A stretch of 64,000 bases of DNA from Chloroflexota bacterium. GTDB lineage: Bacteria > Chloroflexota > Anaerolineae > UBA1429. The notes under the pieces were generated by a model that saw only the letters and a list, made by a program, of their open reading frames with translations, had not been told where the DNA came from and did no database searches. The stretch lies in NCBI GenBank assembly GCA_012841405.1, contig DUUT01000073.1:1-64000 (forward strand), written 5' to 3'. A program made the translations under genes and the position numbers. Below are positions 31,898-40,893 of the stretch, in pieces (positions within the stretch are counted from its first letter, which is position 1; the number at the start of each line of letters is the position of its first letter).

Positions 31898-33952
31898 TCA
31901 GATTTCGTATGCCATGACGATCCGCCCTCGGGCATCCTCTACGCGCACGGTGACGGGCCGCGCCTCCGCGGCGTCGTCGAGGGATACGAGTTCCCTGTAC
32001 GGCACGTCCGGTCGCACAACGACCTCACGGGTGGCGACGGAGCGCTCGCCCTGGAGCACACGCACCGTCCATCGGCGCTCACCGATGGCGCCGATGGTGA
32101 CGCGCACCGCCGCCCCCTCGCGCGCCGCCGTCAGCGTGCCCTCGGCACCGGCGATCGAGGGGCCACCCGTACCCGCAATGGCGTACCACGTCTCGCCCCA
32201 CGTCACGCTCGCCCCGGGGCCCAGGGTCACATCGTCCCAGAAGGTGGGGCTCAGGCCACTCCACATCTCGACGTACTGCGAGCCATCGTCGGTGTAGGCG
32301 CGCGAATCCCCGAATCCCAACCCAAAGGCGAACAGCTTGTTTCCACGCACGATCTCCGGCGGAAAGACGCGCACCATCCCGAGCTCGGTCGCCTCATCAT
32401 AGACCGCCGTGTACGGGGCCAGCAGGTTGGGGGCAAAGAACCCCAAGTAATCGCGCCAGTTGGCATAGTGGCTCATATCGATGCCGGCATGCACCGGCCA
32501 GGCCATGGTACCGTGGGCATCGGGCAGTGAGCCATCGCCGCGGCTGTGCACAATCACCGTGTCCGTCGGGTAGTAAAAGCGGAGCGACGCCTGCACGCCA
32601 TGGGCACCCGGCGAAAGCATGGCGTTGGTCCAGTACTGCAGGGCCCGCGCTTCACCGTGGGGGTTGTGCAGCGTGGTCCGCACGGTAAACCCCGCCTCTC
32701 CCGGTCGAAGGGTAACCTCGACGCGCGCCTGAACGCCGCGCGAGCGCTCCTCGATCGCCATGGTCGCCGTGGCGCTACCGTCCGCTCCCTGCGATACGAC
32801 GGTATCCCACGGCTCGGCGGTCACATAGCCGTGCTCATTCACTGGCAGGCAGAACTCGATGCCACCCACCGCCAGCCACCAGCCCTGATCCTCCGGCCCC
32901 CAGTGCGTCGGCTTGATGGCGCGGTTGTTATAGAGCAGATCCTGCCCCGTGGGCAGGTAGCGTACCTGGTAGATGCGCCCGCCCAGCTCTGGCAGGAACG
33001 TCAGTTCGAGGTAGGCGTTGCGCAGGCGCAGTACGCGATACGTACGCGGGCGCGGAGCACCGACGCGGTCACGGTGCAGCAGTGGATAGGGGTGCCCGGC
33101 CGCCTCATCGGTGTAGAGCGCCTCCTCATAGGCGTAGGTGTCGATGGTCATCTCGCCCCAGGTGGCCACGACGGGCTGCAGCGCCGCTGTGGGCAGCGCC
33201 GTCGGGCGAGATGCTGCTACGGCGGTCGCCTCAGGGCTCGGCGTGCCCGCCGAGGCGACGGCGGTGGCGGTGGGCATCGCCGCCTCAGGGGATGCCACGG
33301 CAGTGGCGGCCTCTACCGCGACCACGGCCCGGGCCTCGCCGGCATTCCCGGCGGCGTCCCACGCCTCGACGATGACGTCGTGGCGCCCCGCCGCCAGGGT
33401 GCGCGTGTCCACGTTGAAGCGCAGCGTCCGCTCCTCCACCTCGTGCAGCACCGCACCGTCTACGCGGAGCACCATACGCACAACGCGGTCATTGTCGTCC
33501 GCTTGCGCCGACACCTTGAGCCCCTCATCGGCACGGACGCGCTCAGGCAACGCGGCGAGCGTGACGCGCGGCGCGGCCATGTCGCGCAGCGTCTCGGACA
33601 CGGTAACCTTGCGGCTGGCCTCTGCTGTCACCTCGACGGTGATCGGCTCGTACCCCTCCGCAGCGATACGCACCGTATAGGTGCCGGGCGACACGGTGAG
33701 GCGTTGGGGGCTCGTACCTTGGGAATCACCGTTCAGCGAGATGGAGGCGCCTTCGGGGCTGGTCAGGACCTCGATCACCCCCAGGATGGGCGTCGCCGGG
33801 GAGCCCGTCGCTATCGGCGTGTGAGAAGCCCTGCGCGAGGCGCACCCCAACAGCCCGCCCAAAAGCCAGAGCGCCGCCAGACAGCGGCTCACAGATAGCA
33901 GCGGCGGCATGGGGGGGTGCGCACGGTCGGCCTGGGTCGCTGTCGTGACCAT
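31898..33952 (-). CDS. PEGA-domain lipoprotein with DUF5107-like C-terminal domain
   Basis: A large secreted protein (684 aa from ATG 33952). A lipoprotein signal ends in LLGGLLGC. A PEGA domain follows (SPEGASISLNGDSQGTSPQRLTVSPGTYTVRIAAEGYEP), then an Ig-like region (VRADEGLKVSAQADDND...) and an Ala/Thr/Pro-rich linker. The C-terminal half has the DUF5107 pattern (NAYLELTFLPELGGRIYQVRY..., WWLAVGGIEFCLPVNEHG), related to carbohydrate-binding mutarotase-like folds. ATG 33952 sits seven bases after TATAAT, so the mRNA may be leaderless; ATG 33910 is the alternative but lacks a ribosome site. Probably binds or processes glycans on the cell surface. Confidence 0.85.
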   Translation of the reverse strand: MVTTATQADRAHPPMPPLLSVSRCLAALWLLGGLLGCASRRASHTPIATGSPATPILGVIEVLTSPEGASISLNGDSQGTSPQRLTVSPGTYTVRIAAEGYEPITVEVTAEASRKVTVSETLRDMAAPRVTLAALPERVRADEGLKVSAQADDNDRVVRMVLRVDGAVLHEVEERTLRFNVDTRTLAAGRHDVIVEAWDAAGNAGEARAVVAVEAATAVASPEAAMPTATAVASAGTPSPEATAVAASRPTALPTAALQPVVATWGEMTIDTYAYEEALYTDEAAGHPYPLLHRDRVGAPRPRTYRVLRLRNAYLELTFLPELGGRIYQVRYLPTGQDLLYNNRAIKPTHWGPEDQGWWLAVGGIEFCLPVNEHGYVTAEPWDTVVSQGADGSATATMAIEERSRGVQARVEVTLRPGEAGFTVRTTLHNPHGEARALQYWTNAMLSPGAHGVQASLRFYYPTDTVIVHSRGDGSLPDAHGTMAWPVHAGIDMSHYANWRDYLGFFAPNLLAPYTAVYDEATELGMVRVFPPEIVRGNKLFAFGLGFGDSRAYTDDGSQYVEMWSGLSPTFWDDVTLGPGASVTWGETWYAIAGTGGPSIAGAEGTLTAAREGAAVRVTIGAIGERRWTVRVLQGERSVATREVVVRPDVPYRELVSLDDAAEARPVTVRVEDARGRIVMAYEI

Positions 33953-33959
33953 GGCGGGC

Positions 33960-33988
33960 ATTATAGTGGACATGGTGGGGGCTGTCCA
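33960..33988 (-). promoter_or_regulatory. Promoter of the PEGA lipoprotein operon
   Basis: Minus strand: -35 TGGACA (33988-33983), 17-base spacer, perfect -10 TATAAT (33965-33960). Transcription is expected at or within a base or two of ATG 33952, that is, leaderless. Confidence 0.75.
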
Positions 33989-34050
33989 ACCTCGCCAGCC
34001 TAGGCTACGCCGTCCTTCGGGCAGCCGCGTGGTGTGGCCCTTACGTCTCC

Positions 34051-34079
34051 TTGGCCCCCTCGCGCGCACATGCTATAAT
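34051..34079 (+). promoter_or_regulatory. Promoter of the TPR protein gene
   Basis: -35 TTGGCC (34051-34056), 17-base spacer, extended -10 TGCTATAAT (TATAAT 34074-34079). Leader of about 80 bases; divergent from the lipoprotein promoter. Confidence 0.75.
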
Positions 34080-34166
34080 GCGGCCTGTCAATGTCCACCA
34101 TCGGCGCTAGCGCCGCGGCTCGCCCTGGCCATCCCGCGGTTGACCCTGGCAACGGAACACGCAACC

Positions 34167-35285
34167 ATGTACCTCCGCCCGTGGAGACCACGCAAGAAGC
34201 GACGGCTCTGGATCTGGCTCCTCTGCCTGGCGATCGCGTTTTCCGTCTCGTGGAGCCTCTATAGCAAGCAGCAGGATTTCGTTGCGCGCGTCCGTGGACC
34301 GCTGCCTACACCCACACCCACCGAGATTAGCGCTCGCGAGTACCTGGACGTCGGAGACGCCGCCTTTTTGGACGGCCGGCTCAACGATGCCGCCCACGCC
34401 TACAGCCGAGCGACCGAGCTCGACCCCACGCTGGCGCCCGCATACTCCCGATGGGCCCGTGTCCTCGTGTACCGCCGCCGTACCGAGGAGGCCGTGCGCA
34501 TCGCCCGTCGCGCCGTCGAGATCGATTCCAACTCGCCAGAGAGCCACGCCATCCTGTGTATGGCCCTCGACTGGAACGGACAGATCGTCGAGGCCGTGGC
34601 CGCGGGGATCAAGGCGACCACCGTCGACCCCGAGTACGCCCTGGGCTATGCCTACCTCGCCGAGGCGTACGGCGACCAGGGACGCCCCTACGATGCCATG
34701 GACCTGGCTCAGCGGGCCATGGAGCTGGATGGCGAGGATCCCCTCGTGCGGCGCAACATGGGCTATGCCTACGAGCTGAGCGGAAGGTACCACGACGCCA
34801 TCGCCGAGTACCAAGCCCTCCTCGAGGAGTACCCCAACCTCGGGTTCGTCTACCTCGACATCGGGCGCAACTATCGCGTCCTGGAGAACCTCAACGGCGC
34901 CGCCGAGGCGTTCAAGCGCGCCACCGAGGTCGACCCGGGCGATGCGCTCGCGCATGTGCTCTATGGGTCCGTCGTCTATGCGCAGGGGGATTATGTCGAG
35001 GCGACCCAGGCGTTCCAGACCGCGGTGGAGATCGATCCCGAGTACGGCGTCGCCCACGCCAGGCTCGGGTTGGCCTACTATATGCGGCGTAACTGGGAGG
35101 ATGCCATCGTGCACCTCGAGCGAGGGATCAACCTCGGCGACCGTGCCGAGGAGAACCTCGTCATTCTCGGGCTGTGCCTGTCGTACCTCGACGAGTGCGA
35201 CCGCGCCATTCACTGGTTCGAAGAGGCGCTCGAGATCAACCCCTCCTCCCCCCTCGCCCACCAGGGCTTGGCCAGTTGCCGGTAG
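34167..35285 (+). CDS. Membrane-anchored tetratricopeptide-repeat protein
   Basis: A 372-aa protein starting MYLRPWRPRKKRRLW. It has a basic N-terminus, one membrane helix (about residues 15-33), a short PTPTPTE linker and then about eight TPR units filling the rest (for example AEAYGDQGRPYDAMDLAQRAMELDGEDP and GLAYYMRRNWEDAIVHLERGI). The ORF track extends 86 codons upstream through the promoter; that part is not coding. TPR domains are protein-protein scaffolds, here outside the membrane. It is divergent from the PEGA lipoprotein and may be functionally related, but no partner is known. Confidence 0.9.
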   Translation: MYLRPWRPRKKRRLWIWLLCLAIAFSVSWSLYSKQQDFVARVRGPLPTPTPTEISAREYLDVGDAAFLDGRLNDAAHAYSRATELDPTLAPAYSRWARVLVYRRRTEEAVRIARRAVEIDSNSPESHAILCMALDWNGQIVEAVAAGIKATTVDPEYALGYAYLAEAYGDQGRPYDAMDLAQRAMELDGEDPLVRRNMGYAYELSGRYHDAIAEYQALLEEYPNLGFVYLDIGRNYRVLENLNGAAEAFKRATEVDPGDALAHVLYGSVVYAQGDYVEATQAFQTAVEIDPEYGVAHARLGLAYYMRRNWEDAIVHLERGINLGDRAEENLVILGLCLSYLDECDRAIHWFEEALEINPSSPLAHQGLASCR

Positions 35286-35311
35286 CCCCCGTGCGCGTAG
35301 CACGCCGGGGC
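35285..35311 (+). terminator. Stem-loop after the TPR gene
   Basis: GCCCC-CGTGC-gcgta-GCACG-cc-GGGGC, ten base pairs with a 2-base bulge directly after the TPR stop codon. There is no T-tract, so the termination role is uncertain. Confidence 0.35.
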
Positions 35312-35366
35312 CTGCCCGTGCGCATTCCATGAGACGTCCTTAACGACAAGGTATACGGTACATACG

Positions 35367-35594
35367 ATGAAGCGTTCTTCCTCTCGACCCGATCGGCGAC
35401 AGATGGCCCTCTGGATCCTCAGCGTGATCATCGTGACGAGCATGCTCTGCAGCTACCTCATCACCATCCGCCCACCCCGTCAGCCGATCGAACCGACGCC
35501 ACCGCCCATGACCATCGTTCCACGCGATACCGATACACCCGTCCCCGCTGCACCGGCGCCCTCGGAGACGTCCACGCAGACACCGGCGCCCTGA
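35367..35594 (+). CDS. Small bitopic membrane protein with Pro/Thr-rich tail
   Basis: A 75-aa protein: basic N-terminus (MKRSSSRPDRRQ), one membrane helix (about residues 12-33), then a Pro/Thr-rich extracytoplasmic tail (TPPPMTIVPRDTDTPVPAAPAP). The composition is like the Thr/Pro linkers of other secreted proteins in the window, which supports it being real. There is no recognisable domain and no strong ribosome site (AAGG about 13 bases upstream). It lies 81 bases after the TPR gene in the same orientation. Confidence 0.6.
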   Translation: MKRSSSRPDRRQMALWILSVIIVTSMLCSYLITIRPPRQPIEPTPPPMTIVPRDTDTPVPAAPAPSETSTQTPAP

Positions 35595-35763
35595 TCGCCC
35601 TCACGCCGCACCGCCACGTCGGGTGACGGGAGCCGCCATCGCTCCGCTCCCGGCAAAAAGCGGCCCAAGGCCTGGCGATACAGGCAACCACACTCTGTAC
35701 CGCGAGGCCCTGGGCCGCGCCCGCATGGCGGGCATCTCATCCCAGCGGGGCGCACCCTATCGG

Positions 35764-37974
35764 CTAGAAGGCGTGCCGCGCACCCACCGCCATCTGCTGT
35801 TGAATCTGCTCCACCGACGGGATGAACGCCTGTTCCAGCACCCGTGACACCATGCTGGGGACGTCGGGCGCCGTGACGTGTCCCACGGGGCAGTCGAGGT
35901 AATCAAAGAACCGCTCCTGCACCTCATCCGCGATGCGCGCACCGAGGGTCAGGCTGCGCGGCCCCTCCTCCACGATGAGCAGGCTGCCCGTCTTGATGAG
36001 CGAGCGGCCGATCGCCTCATAGTCCATCCCGATATAGTCGAGCGTGCGCAGGTCGATGACCTCGGCACGGATGCCCTCGGCCGCCAGCGCCTCCGCGGCC
36101 TGCAGGCACTTGGCCACTCCGGTGAGGTAGGTAAGCACAGTGACGTCGGTTCCCTCGCGCACCACACGCGCCTTGCCATAGGGCACATAGTAGTCCAACG
36201 GGTGCCCGCCATCGATCCCCTCGGCCGGAACCTCGCCGGGGCTGTCGTAGAGCATGCCGTGCTCCAGCATCAGCACGGGGTCCTCAAAGCGCATCGCCGT
36301 GTTGAACATGCCCACATAGTCAAAGGCGTTGGACGGCGCCATGATGCGCCACCCGGAGAACTGGGCAAAGAACGAGCCCGGGTCCATCGAGTGCTGCCCG
36401 CCGTAGCCAAAACCGATGGCCACGCGGGTACGCACGATGAGCGGAAAGCTGATGTTGCCACCGTACATGTGGCGCAGCTTGCCAATCTGGTTAAAGAGCT
36501 GGTCCGACGCCATGAGGGCAAAATCGGGGAACATGACCTCAACCACCGGGCGCATCCCGACGGATGCCGCGCCGCCCGCCATGCCGATAAAGCCCGTCTC
36601 CGAGATGGGTGTGTTGATGAGGCGCTCGGGGAACACCTCCTTGATGCCCCGTGTCGCCTGGTAGGCGCCTCCCCGCAGGTTGGCCACTTCCTCTCCAAGC
36701 ACGATCACGCGCTCGTCGCGCTCCATGGCGCGCCGCGTCGCCCCCGCGATGGCCCCCACGTAGGCCATCGGCGTGGTCGCATCTACATCCTCACGCTCAA
36801 TAAAGCGCACCCCCTCGAACACATCCTCCTCACAGCGCACGTCGCGCGTCAGCGACTCGAGGGGCGGCCACTTGGCGGCGGGGATGACACGCACCGTGTC
36901 CCCAGCGCTGCCCTCACGCTCCTCCGTGCAGAACGCCACCGCCGCATCGATGGAGGCACGCGCCAGGTCGCGCAGCTGCTGCAGCTCGCCGGCGGACATC
37001 AGCCCCGCTGCGATCAGGCGCTGGGGAAAGGTCTCGATCGGGTCGCGCTCACGCCACTCCGCTTCCTCGTCCTTGCTGCGGTAGCCAAAAGCGCTGCCGG
37101 GGAGCCGACCGGCATGGTGAAAGTGCCGGTAGGTCTTGGCCTCGATAAAGAACGGGTGGGGGTTGCTCCGCATCGCCTCGGCCGCCTCGCGGATCGCGAT
37201 GTACATCGCCAGCGGGTCCATGCCATCCACGATGAGGCTGTCGATACCGTACCCCAGGCTCCGCAGCGCCAGGTCCTCGATGCACGAGGACTCGGGCGTA
37301 CCGGTGCCCACGGCGTAAAAGTTGTTCTCCACCAGGTAGAGGATGGGGACGTCCCACAGGGCGGCCATGTTGGCCACCTCGTGGAAGCAGCCCTGGTTGA
37401 TGGCGCCATCACCGAACACGGACACTACCACCGTGTCACGTCCCCGCAGCTTCTCGGCCCACGCGGCGCCCGTCGCCAAGGGAATGCCGCCACCGACGAT
37501 GGCGTTGCTCCCCAGGTTGCCCGAGGCGGCATCGTAGAGGTGCATGGAGCCACCGCGTCCCCGGCACCATCCCTCGTACAGACCCATGATCTCGGCGAGG
37601 GTGCGGTTGACGGCATCCTGTACCGGGGCTGTCACGCCGTGCTGCAAGGGGCGATAGCCGTCTGGCGCATAGTACATGACCGCCTTGGAGACAAAGTGCC
37701 CATGGGCGCGGTGCGTCGAGCCCACCATGTCGCCCTTGCGCAAGGCCACGGCCATACCGGCCGCCACCGCCTCCTGCCCCACGCTCGTGTGCGCGGGCCC
37801 GTGGATCAGGTCGGCATCCTTGAGGTCCAGCACCGCCATCTCGAAATCGCGCACCAGAAAGAGGAGAAACGCCATGCGCTCCAGCTCGGCGCGATCCGTC
37901 GCTCTCAGGTCGCTCGCGTCAACCTCCAGCGCGTGACACGCCGCCGGCGGCCGTTGCTCGATGCGTCTACTCAT
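35764..37974 (-). CDS. Fused 2-oxoacid dehydrogenase E1 component (alpha-beta), TPP-dependent
   Basis: A 736-aa single chain combining E1-alpha and E1-beta of a pyruvate/acetoin/branched-chain dehydrogenase. The alpha part (about 1-340) has the TPP-binding motif GDGAINQGCFHEVANMAALWDVPILYLVENN, and HTSVGQEAVAAGMA. After a linker the beta part (about 405-736) shows GEEVANLRGGAYQATRGI, FPERLINTPISETGFIGMAGGAA and the C-terminal transketolase domain. The start is the ATG of MSRRIEQ; the ORF track runs 48 codons further into repeat copy B. No E2 or E3 gene is nearby, so the partner complex must be encoded elsewhere. Acetoin-type substrate is only a guess. Confidence 0.9.
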   Translation of the reverse strand: MSRRIEQRPPAACHALEVDASDLRATDRAELERMAFLLFLVRDFEMAVLDLKDADLIHGPAHTSVGQEAVAAGMAVALRKGDMVGSTHRAHGHFVSKAVMYYAPDGYRPLQHGVTAPVQDAVNRTLAEIMGLYEGWCRGRGGSMHLYDAASGNLGSNAIVGGGIPLATGAAWAEKLRGRDTVVVSVFGDGAINQGCFHEVANMAALWDVPILYLVENNFYAVGTGTPESSCIEDLALRSLGYGIDSLIVDGMDPLAMYIAIREAAEAMRSNPHPFFIEAKTYRHFHHAGRLPGSAFGYRSKDEEAEWRERDPIETFPQRLIAAGLMSAGELQQLRDLARASIDAAVAFCTEEREGSAGDTVRVIPAAKWPPLESLTRDVRCEEDVFEGVRFIEREDVDATTPMAYVGAIAGATRRAMERDERVIVLGEEVANLRGGAYQATRGIKEVFPERLINTPISETGFIGMAGGAASVGMRPVVEVMFPDFALMASDQLFNQIGKLRHMYGGNISFPLIVRTRVAIGFGYGGQHSMDPGSFFAQFSGWRIMAPSNAFDYVGMFNTAMRFEDPVLMLEHGMLYDSPGEVPAEGIDGGHPLDYYVPYGKARVVREGTDVTVLTYLTGVAKCLQAAEALAAEGIRAEVIDLRTLDYIGMDYEAIGRSLIKTGSLLIVEEGPRSLTLGARIADEVQERFFDYLDCPVGHVTAPDVPSMVSRVLEQAFIPSVEQIQQQMAVGARHAF

Positions 37975-38031
37975 GCCACACCCCTTCGTTGCTGTTCGAT
38001 GCCTCGTATCAACCGCTACAGGCAGCCTCGG

Positions 38032-38183
38032 CCAGGTAACGTTTGGGAAAAGGGCCACCGCGTCCTTCCGAGCGCGGCGAGAAACCTCGCGACGAGAACC
38101 CTCGTCGATGGGCGTCAAGCCCCTCGCCTACGCTCGGGGCGACACCGCTTCTCCGTCGGGCGCGTTTTCCAGTCACGGCCTAG
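38032..38183 (-). repeat. CTAG-ended dispersed repeat, copy B (inverted, ~152 bp)
   Basis: Inverted relative to copies A and C. It carries an extra ~14 bases near CGACGAGAACCCTCG. Its CTAGGCCGTG end at 38180-38183 supplies the TAG stop of the VOC gene; the other end is decayed (CCAGGTAACGTTTGG). Confidence 0.8.
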
Positions 38184-38614
38184 TCTTGGGGCAGGATCTC
38201 GCGAATCTCGCACACCTCGTACTCGACGCCACGGAAATAGGCGACGAACACGCCCGGTCGGATCTCGAGCGCCTCGCCCAGGAACTCGATGCCGCGATCC
38301 TTCAGCGCCTGGTACGTTGCCCAGAAATCCTTGACGAGGAAGCCAATGTGAATCAGGCCATAGTCGCTCTGCTGGTGATCGGGCCGCAGCTCACGCCCCT
38401 TGGGGTAGTGATAGTCGAACAGCTCGAGCACATTGTCACCGAACTTCATGTGAACGATGCGCACGCGCGTCCCCTCGACGCCAATGAGCCGCGCCATGGG
38501 CGTGTCAAACTCGCGGTCGAACACCTTTTCCATGCCGACCACGTCCTGGTAAAAGGCGATCGCCTTGTCCATGTCCTTCACGCTCATGGCCACGTGATCC
38601 ATGCGTTCGAACAT
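38180..38614 (-). CDS. VOC (glyoxalase/bleomycin resistance) family protein
   Basis: A 144-aa vicinal-oxygen-chelate protein with two beta-alpha-beta-beta-beta modules: MDHVAMSVKDMDKAIAFYQDVVGM at the N-terminus and YGLIHIGFLVKDFWATYQAL in the middle. Candidate metal ligands are His (DHV), Glu (LELFDYH), His (IHIGF) and Glu near the C-terminus (YEVCEI). Substrate is unknown; methylglyoxal-type lyase or epimerase are options. It begins two bases after the alcohol dehydrogenase stop and so shares its mRNA. Confidence 0.88.
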   Translation of the reverse strand: MFERMDHVAMSVKDMDKAIAFYQDVVGMEKVFDREFDTPMARLIGVEGTRVRIVHMKFGDNVLELFDYHYPKGRELRPDHQQSDYGLIHIGFLVKDFWATYQALKDRGIEFLGEALEIRPGVFVAYFRGVEYEVCEIREILPQD

Positions 38615-38616
38615 CG

Positions 38617-39660
38617 CTAGGCCTCCATGTCGATGAGTACCTTGACCACCTCACCCCGGCGCATCATGGCAAAGCCCTCCTCCCAGTCCTCGAGGGGGAT
38701 GATGGCGCTCACGAGTTGTCGCAGCTTGTCGGCCTCTTCCCGTTCCGCCGCGAGTGCCTTTTCCCAGCTGCTCGGGGGTGAGCTAAAGCAGCCAGCGAGG
38801 TCGATCTCTTTGTAGAGCAGCGTGTTCCACGGGATGGGGGTCGTCTCCGGGCCGATGAGGCCGATGAGGACGGCCCGCCCCGTCTTTTTCACCAGATCGA
38901 TCCCCTGGGTGATCGCCGCCCCCGATCCGGAGCACTCGATCCAGGTGTCCACGCCCACGCCGCCGGTCAGGTCCATGACCACATCACGCAGCGATTCCTC
39001 CTGCACGTTGACGGTGCAGCTGGCCCCCATGGCGTGGGCCAGGGGAAAACGCTTCTCCACATCCATGGCGGTGCCCGACACGATGATCGGCCCAGCACCG
39101 AGGCGGCTCGCCCAGATAGTGGCCATCAACCCCATGGTGGCCGCCCCCGAGATGAGCACGCTCTGGCCCGACGTCAGGTTGCCGCGCTCGATCACACAGT
39201 GCGCGGAGATGGCGAACGGCTCGGTGACGCCGGCAACCTCCCACGGAATCCCATCGGGAAGGGCATGGACCAGCCACGCCGGCAGCGTCAGGTACTCGGC
39301 AAAGGCGCCGTGGTACTTGCTTCCCAGGGCCAGCTTGTGGTCGCAGATGTGGGGCTTGCCCGCCCGGCACAGCGAACAGACACCGCAAGCGCCGGTGTGC
39401 AGCTCCCCCACCACCCTGTCGCCCACCGACCAGCGGTCGCGCACACCTTCGCCCACGGCGACGATGGTGCCACAGTACTCGTGACCCATCACCACGGGCG
39501 GCGTGTTGGGGAACTCGTCCGCCTCGATGTGCAGGTCGGTGCCGCAGATACCACAGTACTTGACGCGGATGAGTACTTCGTCGGCCTCGGGCTGACGCAC
39601 GGGGACATCGCGCACCCCCACGTTACCCTTGCCGGCCGCGTACTTGACGAGTGCCCTCAT
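38617..39660 (-). CDS. Zinc-dependent alcohol/polyol dehydrogenase (MDR family)
   Basis: A 347-aa medium-chain dehydrogenase like sorbitol or threonine dehydrogenases. Catalytic zinc ligands appear in KYCGICGTDLH and MGHEYCG; the structural zinc cluster is GACGVCSLCRAGKPHIC. The NAD-binding part has SGAATMGLMATIWA in place of the classic GxGxxG, with A at the second glycine. The ORF track starts 41 codons too early; ATG 39660 has GAGGTG upstream. It belongs to a set of dehydrogenases (SDR, Ldh2 type) suggesting sugar-alcohol or sugar-acid breakdown. Confidence 0.9.
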   Translation of the reverse strand: MRALVKYAAGKGNVGVRDVPVRQPEADEVLIRVKYCGICGTDLHIEADEFPNTPPVVMGHEYCGTIVAVGEGVRDRWSVGDRVVGELHTGACGVCSLCRAGKPHICDHKLALGSKYHGAFAEYLTLPAWLVHALPDGIPWEVAGVTEPFAISAHCVIERGNLTSGQSVLISGAATMGLMATIWASRLGAGPIIVSGTAMDVEKRFPLAHAMGASCTVNVQEESLRDVVMDLTGGVGVDTWIECSGSGAAITQGIDLVKKTGRAVLIGLIGPETTPIPWNTLLYKEIDLAGCFSSPPSSWEKALAAEREEADKLRQLVSAIIPLEDWEEGFAMMRRGEVVKVLIDMEA

Positions 39661-39828
39661 GCGCCACACCTCTCGTAAGAATTTCGTGTTGTACAGGATC
39701 CCATGGAAAGCCGAGGAGCGCTGAGCTCCGAGGTAACCGGTGCGCTGTGGCAGGCTCTGGCCCGCAGTGCGGGGCCTCGTCACAGCCCGTGTTGCCCCTA
39801 TCGCCGCGCAGCTGCGGCTCGGCCTGGA

Positions 39829-40893
39829 TCACCCGGGAAAGGGCACGCCGTAGCGCTGCCCCAGTTCACTCAGCTCCCCGTACAGCCCGGGGTCGATGGG
39901 GATCCCCTCCGCGCGCCGTTGGGCGCGGCGCTCCCCCTCGACCTCGCCGGGATAGTAGACACGCGAGAACCCCTCCGCGGGCGGCACCTGGTGCAGCTCT
40001 GCGATCATCTCGCCAAGGCGCCGCTTGAATGTGGCCAGGGGCATGAGCCGCTTCACGTCGAGGGCCAGGATAAAGTGCCCCAGCTCACGCCGTGCGCCCA
40101 TCTCGCCGTACATCCTGTTGATGTGCGGTCCCCAGGGCATACCGGTGAGCACACTGGAAAAGATGCCGATGATCATCGCCAGGCCACTCCCCTTGGGCCC
40201 GGCGATGGGATGCAGCCCCGCGATGGCGTTCGGATCAGTGGTCGGGTTGCCCGCGGCATCCAGGCCCCAGTCCGGGGGAATCTCGCGCCCCTCACGCTTG
40301 GCCAGTTCGATGCGCCCGTACGGGATGGACGTGGTGGCCATGTCCAGAATGACGGGAATGCCATCCGTCGGAAAGCCGATGGCGATGGGGTTGGTGCCAA
40401 AGAACGCCGTGCGTCCTCCGAAGGGGATGAGGAAGGGGTCCGTATCGGTCATCGCCATGCCGATATAGCCGTTGGATACCAGGCGATTGATGTAGAACGC
40501 CGCCATGCCAAAATGGCTCGAGTTGCGAATGGCGATGGCCCCGCTGCCGCTCTCCTCCGCCAGACGCATCGCCTCGTCGCAGGCCCGCCAGGTGACTACG
40601 TGTCCGAGGCCATCGCCACCGTCCACGATCCCCAGCGAGGGGGCGCACCGTTCAAAGGTGATCTCGGGCCGCGCCTTGATCGTGCCGTTATTCAGGCGCC
40701 GCACATAGTGGGCCAGGCGCACCACGCCGTGGCTGTCGACGCCCGACAGGTTCGCCATGGTGAGGCAATCCGCCACCACCGCCGCGTCGTCGGTCGGCAC
40801 CCCCACGGCGGTAAGCACGCGCTGCACGAAGGAACAAAGCTGCTCGTACGGTACGGTCCGCGTCGATGCGTGTGCTGTGGTCACTGGTTTCAC
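39829..40893 (-). CDS. Malate/L-lactate/ureidoglycolate dehydrogenase (Ldh2 family)
   Basis: A 354-aa NAD(P)-dependent oxidoreductase of the Ldh2 family (MDH/ComC/AllD type), unrelated to Rossmann-fold dehydrogenases. Typical segments are SGVDSHGVVRLAHY, the active-site histidine in IRNSSHFGMAAFY, FFGTNPIAIGFP, and GPKGSGLAMIIGIFSSVL near the C-terminal third. The exact substrate (malate, lactate, 2,3-diketogulonate, ureidoglycolate) cannot be read. The GTG start overlaps the SDR stop (GTGA). The three dehydrogenases in one direction suggest a single catabolic route. Confidence 0.9.
   Translation of the reverse strand: MKPVTTAHASTRTVPYEQLCSFVQRVLTAVGVPTDDAAVVADCLTMANLSGVDSHGVVRLAHYVRRLNNGTIKARPEITFERCAPSLGIVDGGDGLGHVVTWRACDEAMRLAEESGSGAIAIRNSSHFGMAAFYINRLVSNGYIGMAMTDTDPFLIPFGGRTAFFGTNPIAIGFPTDGIPVILDMATTSIPYGRIELAKREGREIPPDWGLDAAGNPTTDPNAIAGLHPIAGPKGSGLAMIIGIFSSVLTGMPWGPHINRMYGEMGARRELGHFILALDVKRLMPLATFKRRLGEMIAELHQVPPAEGFSRVYYPGEVEGERRAQRRAEGIPIDPGLYGELSELGQRYGVPFPG

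Noticed and set aside
33909-34166. N-terminal extension of the TPR protein in the ORF track
   Set aside because: It crosses the divergent promoters (including both TATAAT boxes) and has no signal-peptide logic; the start at MYLRPW fits topology.
35878-38334. 818-aa plus-strand ORF opposite the E1 gene
   Set aside because: It is antisense to a well-supported gene, Arg/His/Gly-rich and without domain motifs; typical of GC-rich shadow frames.
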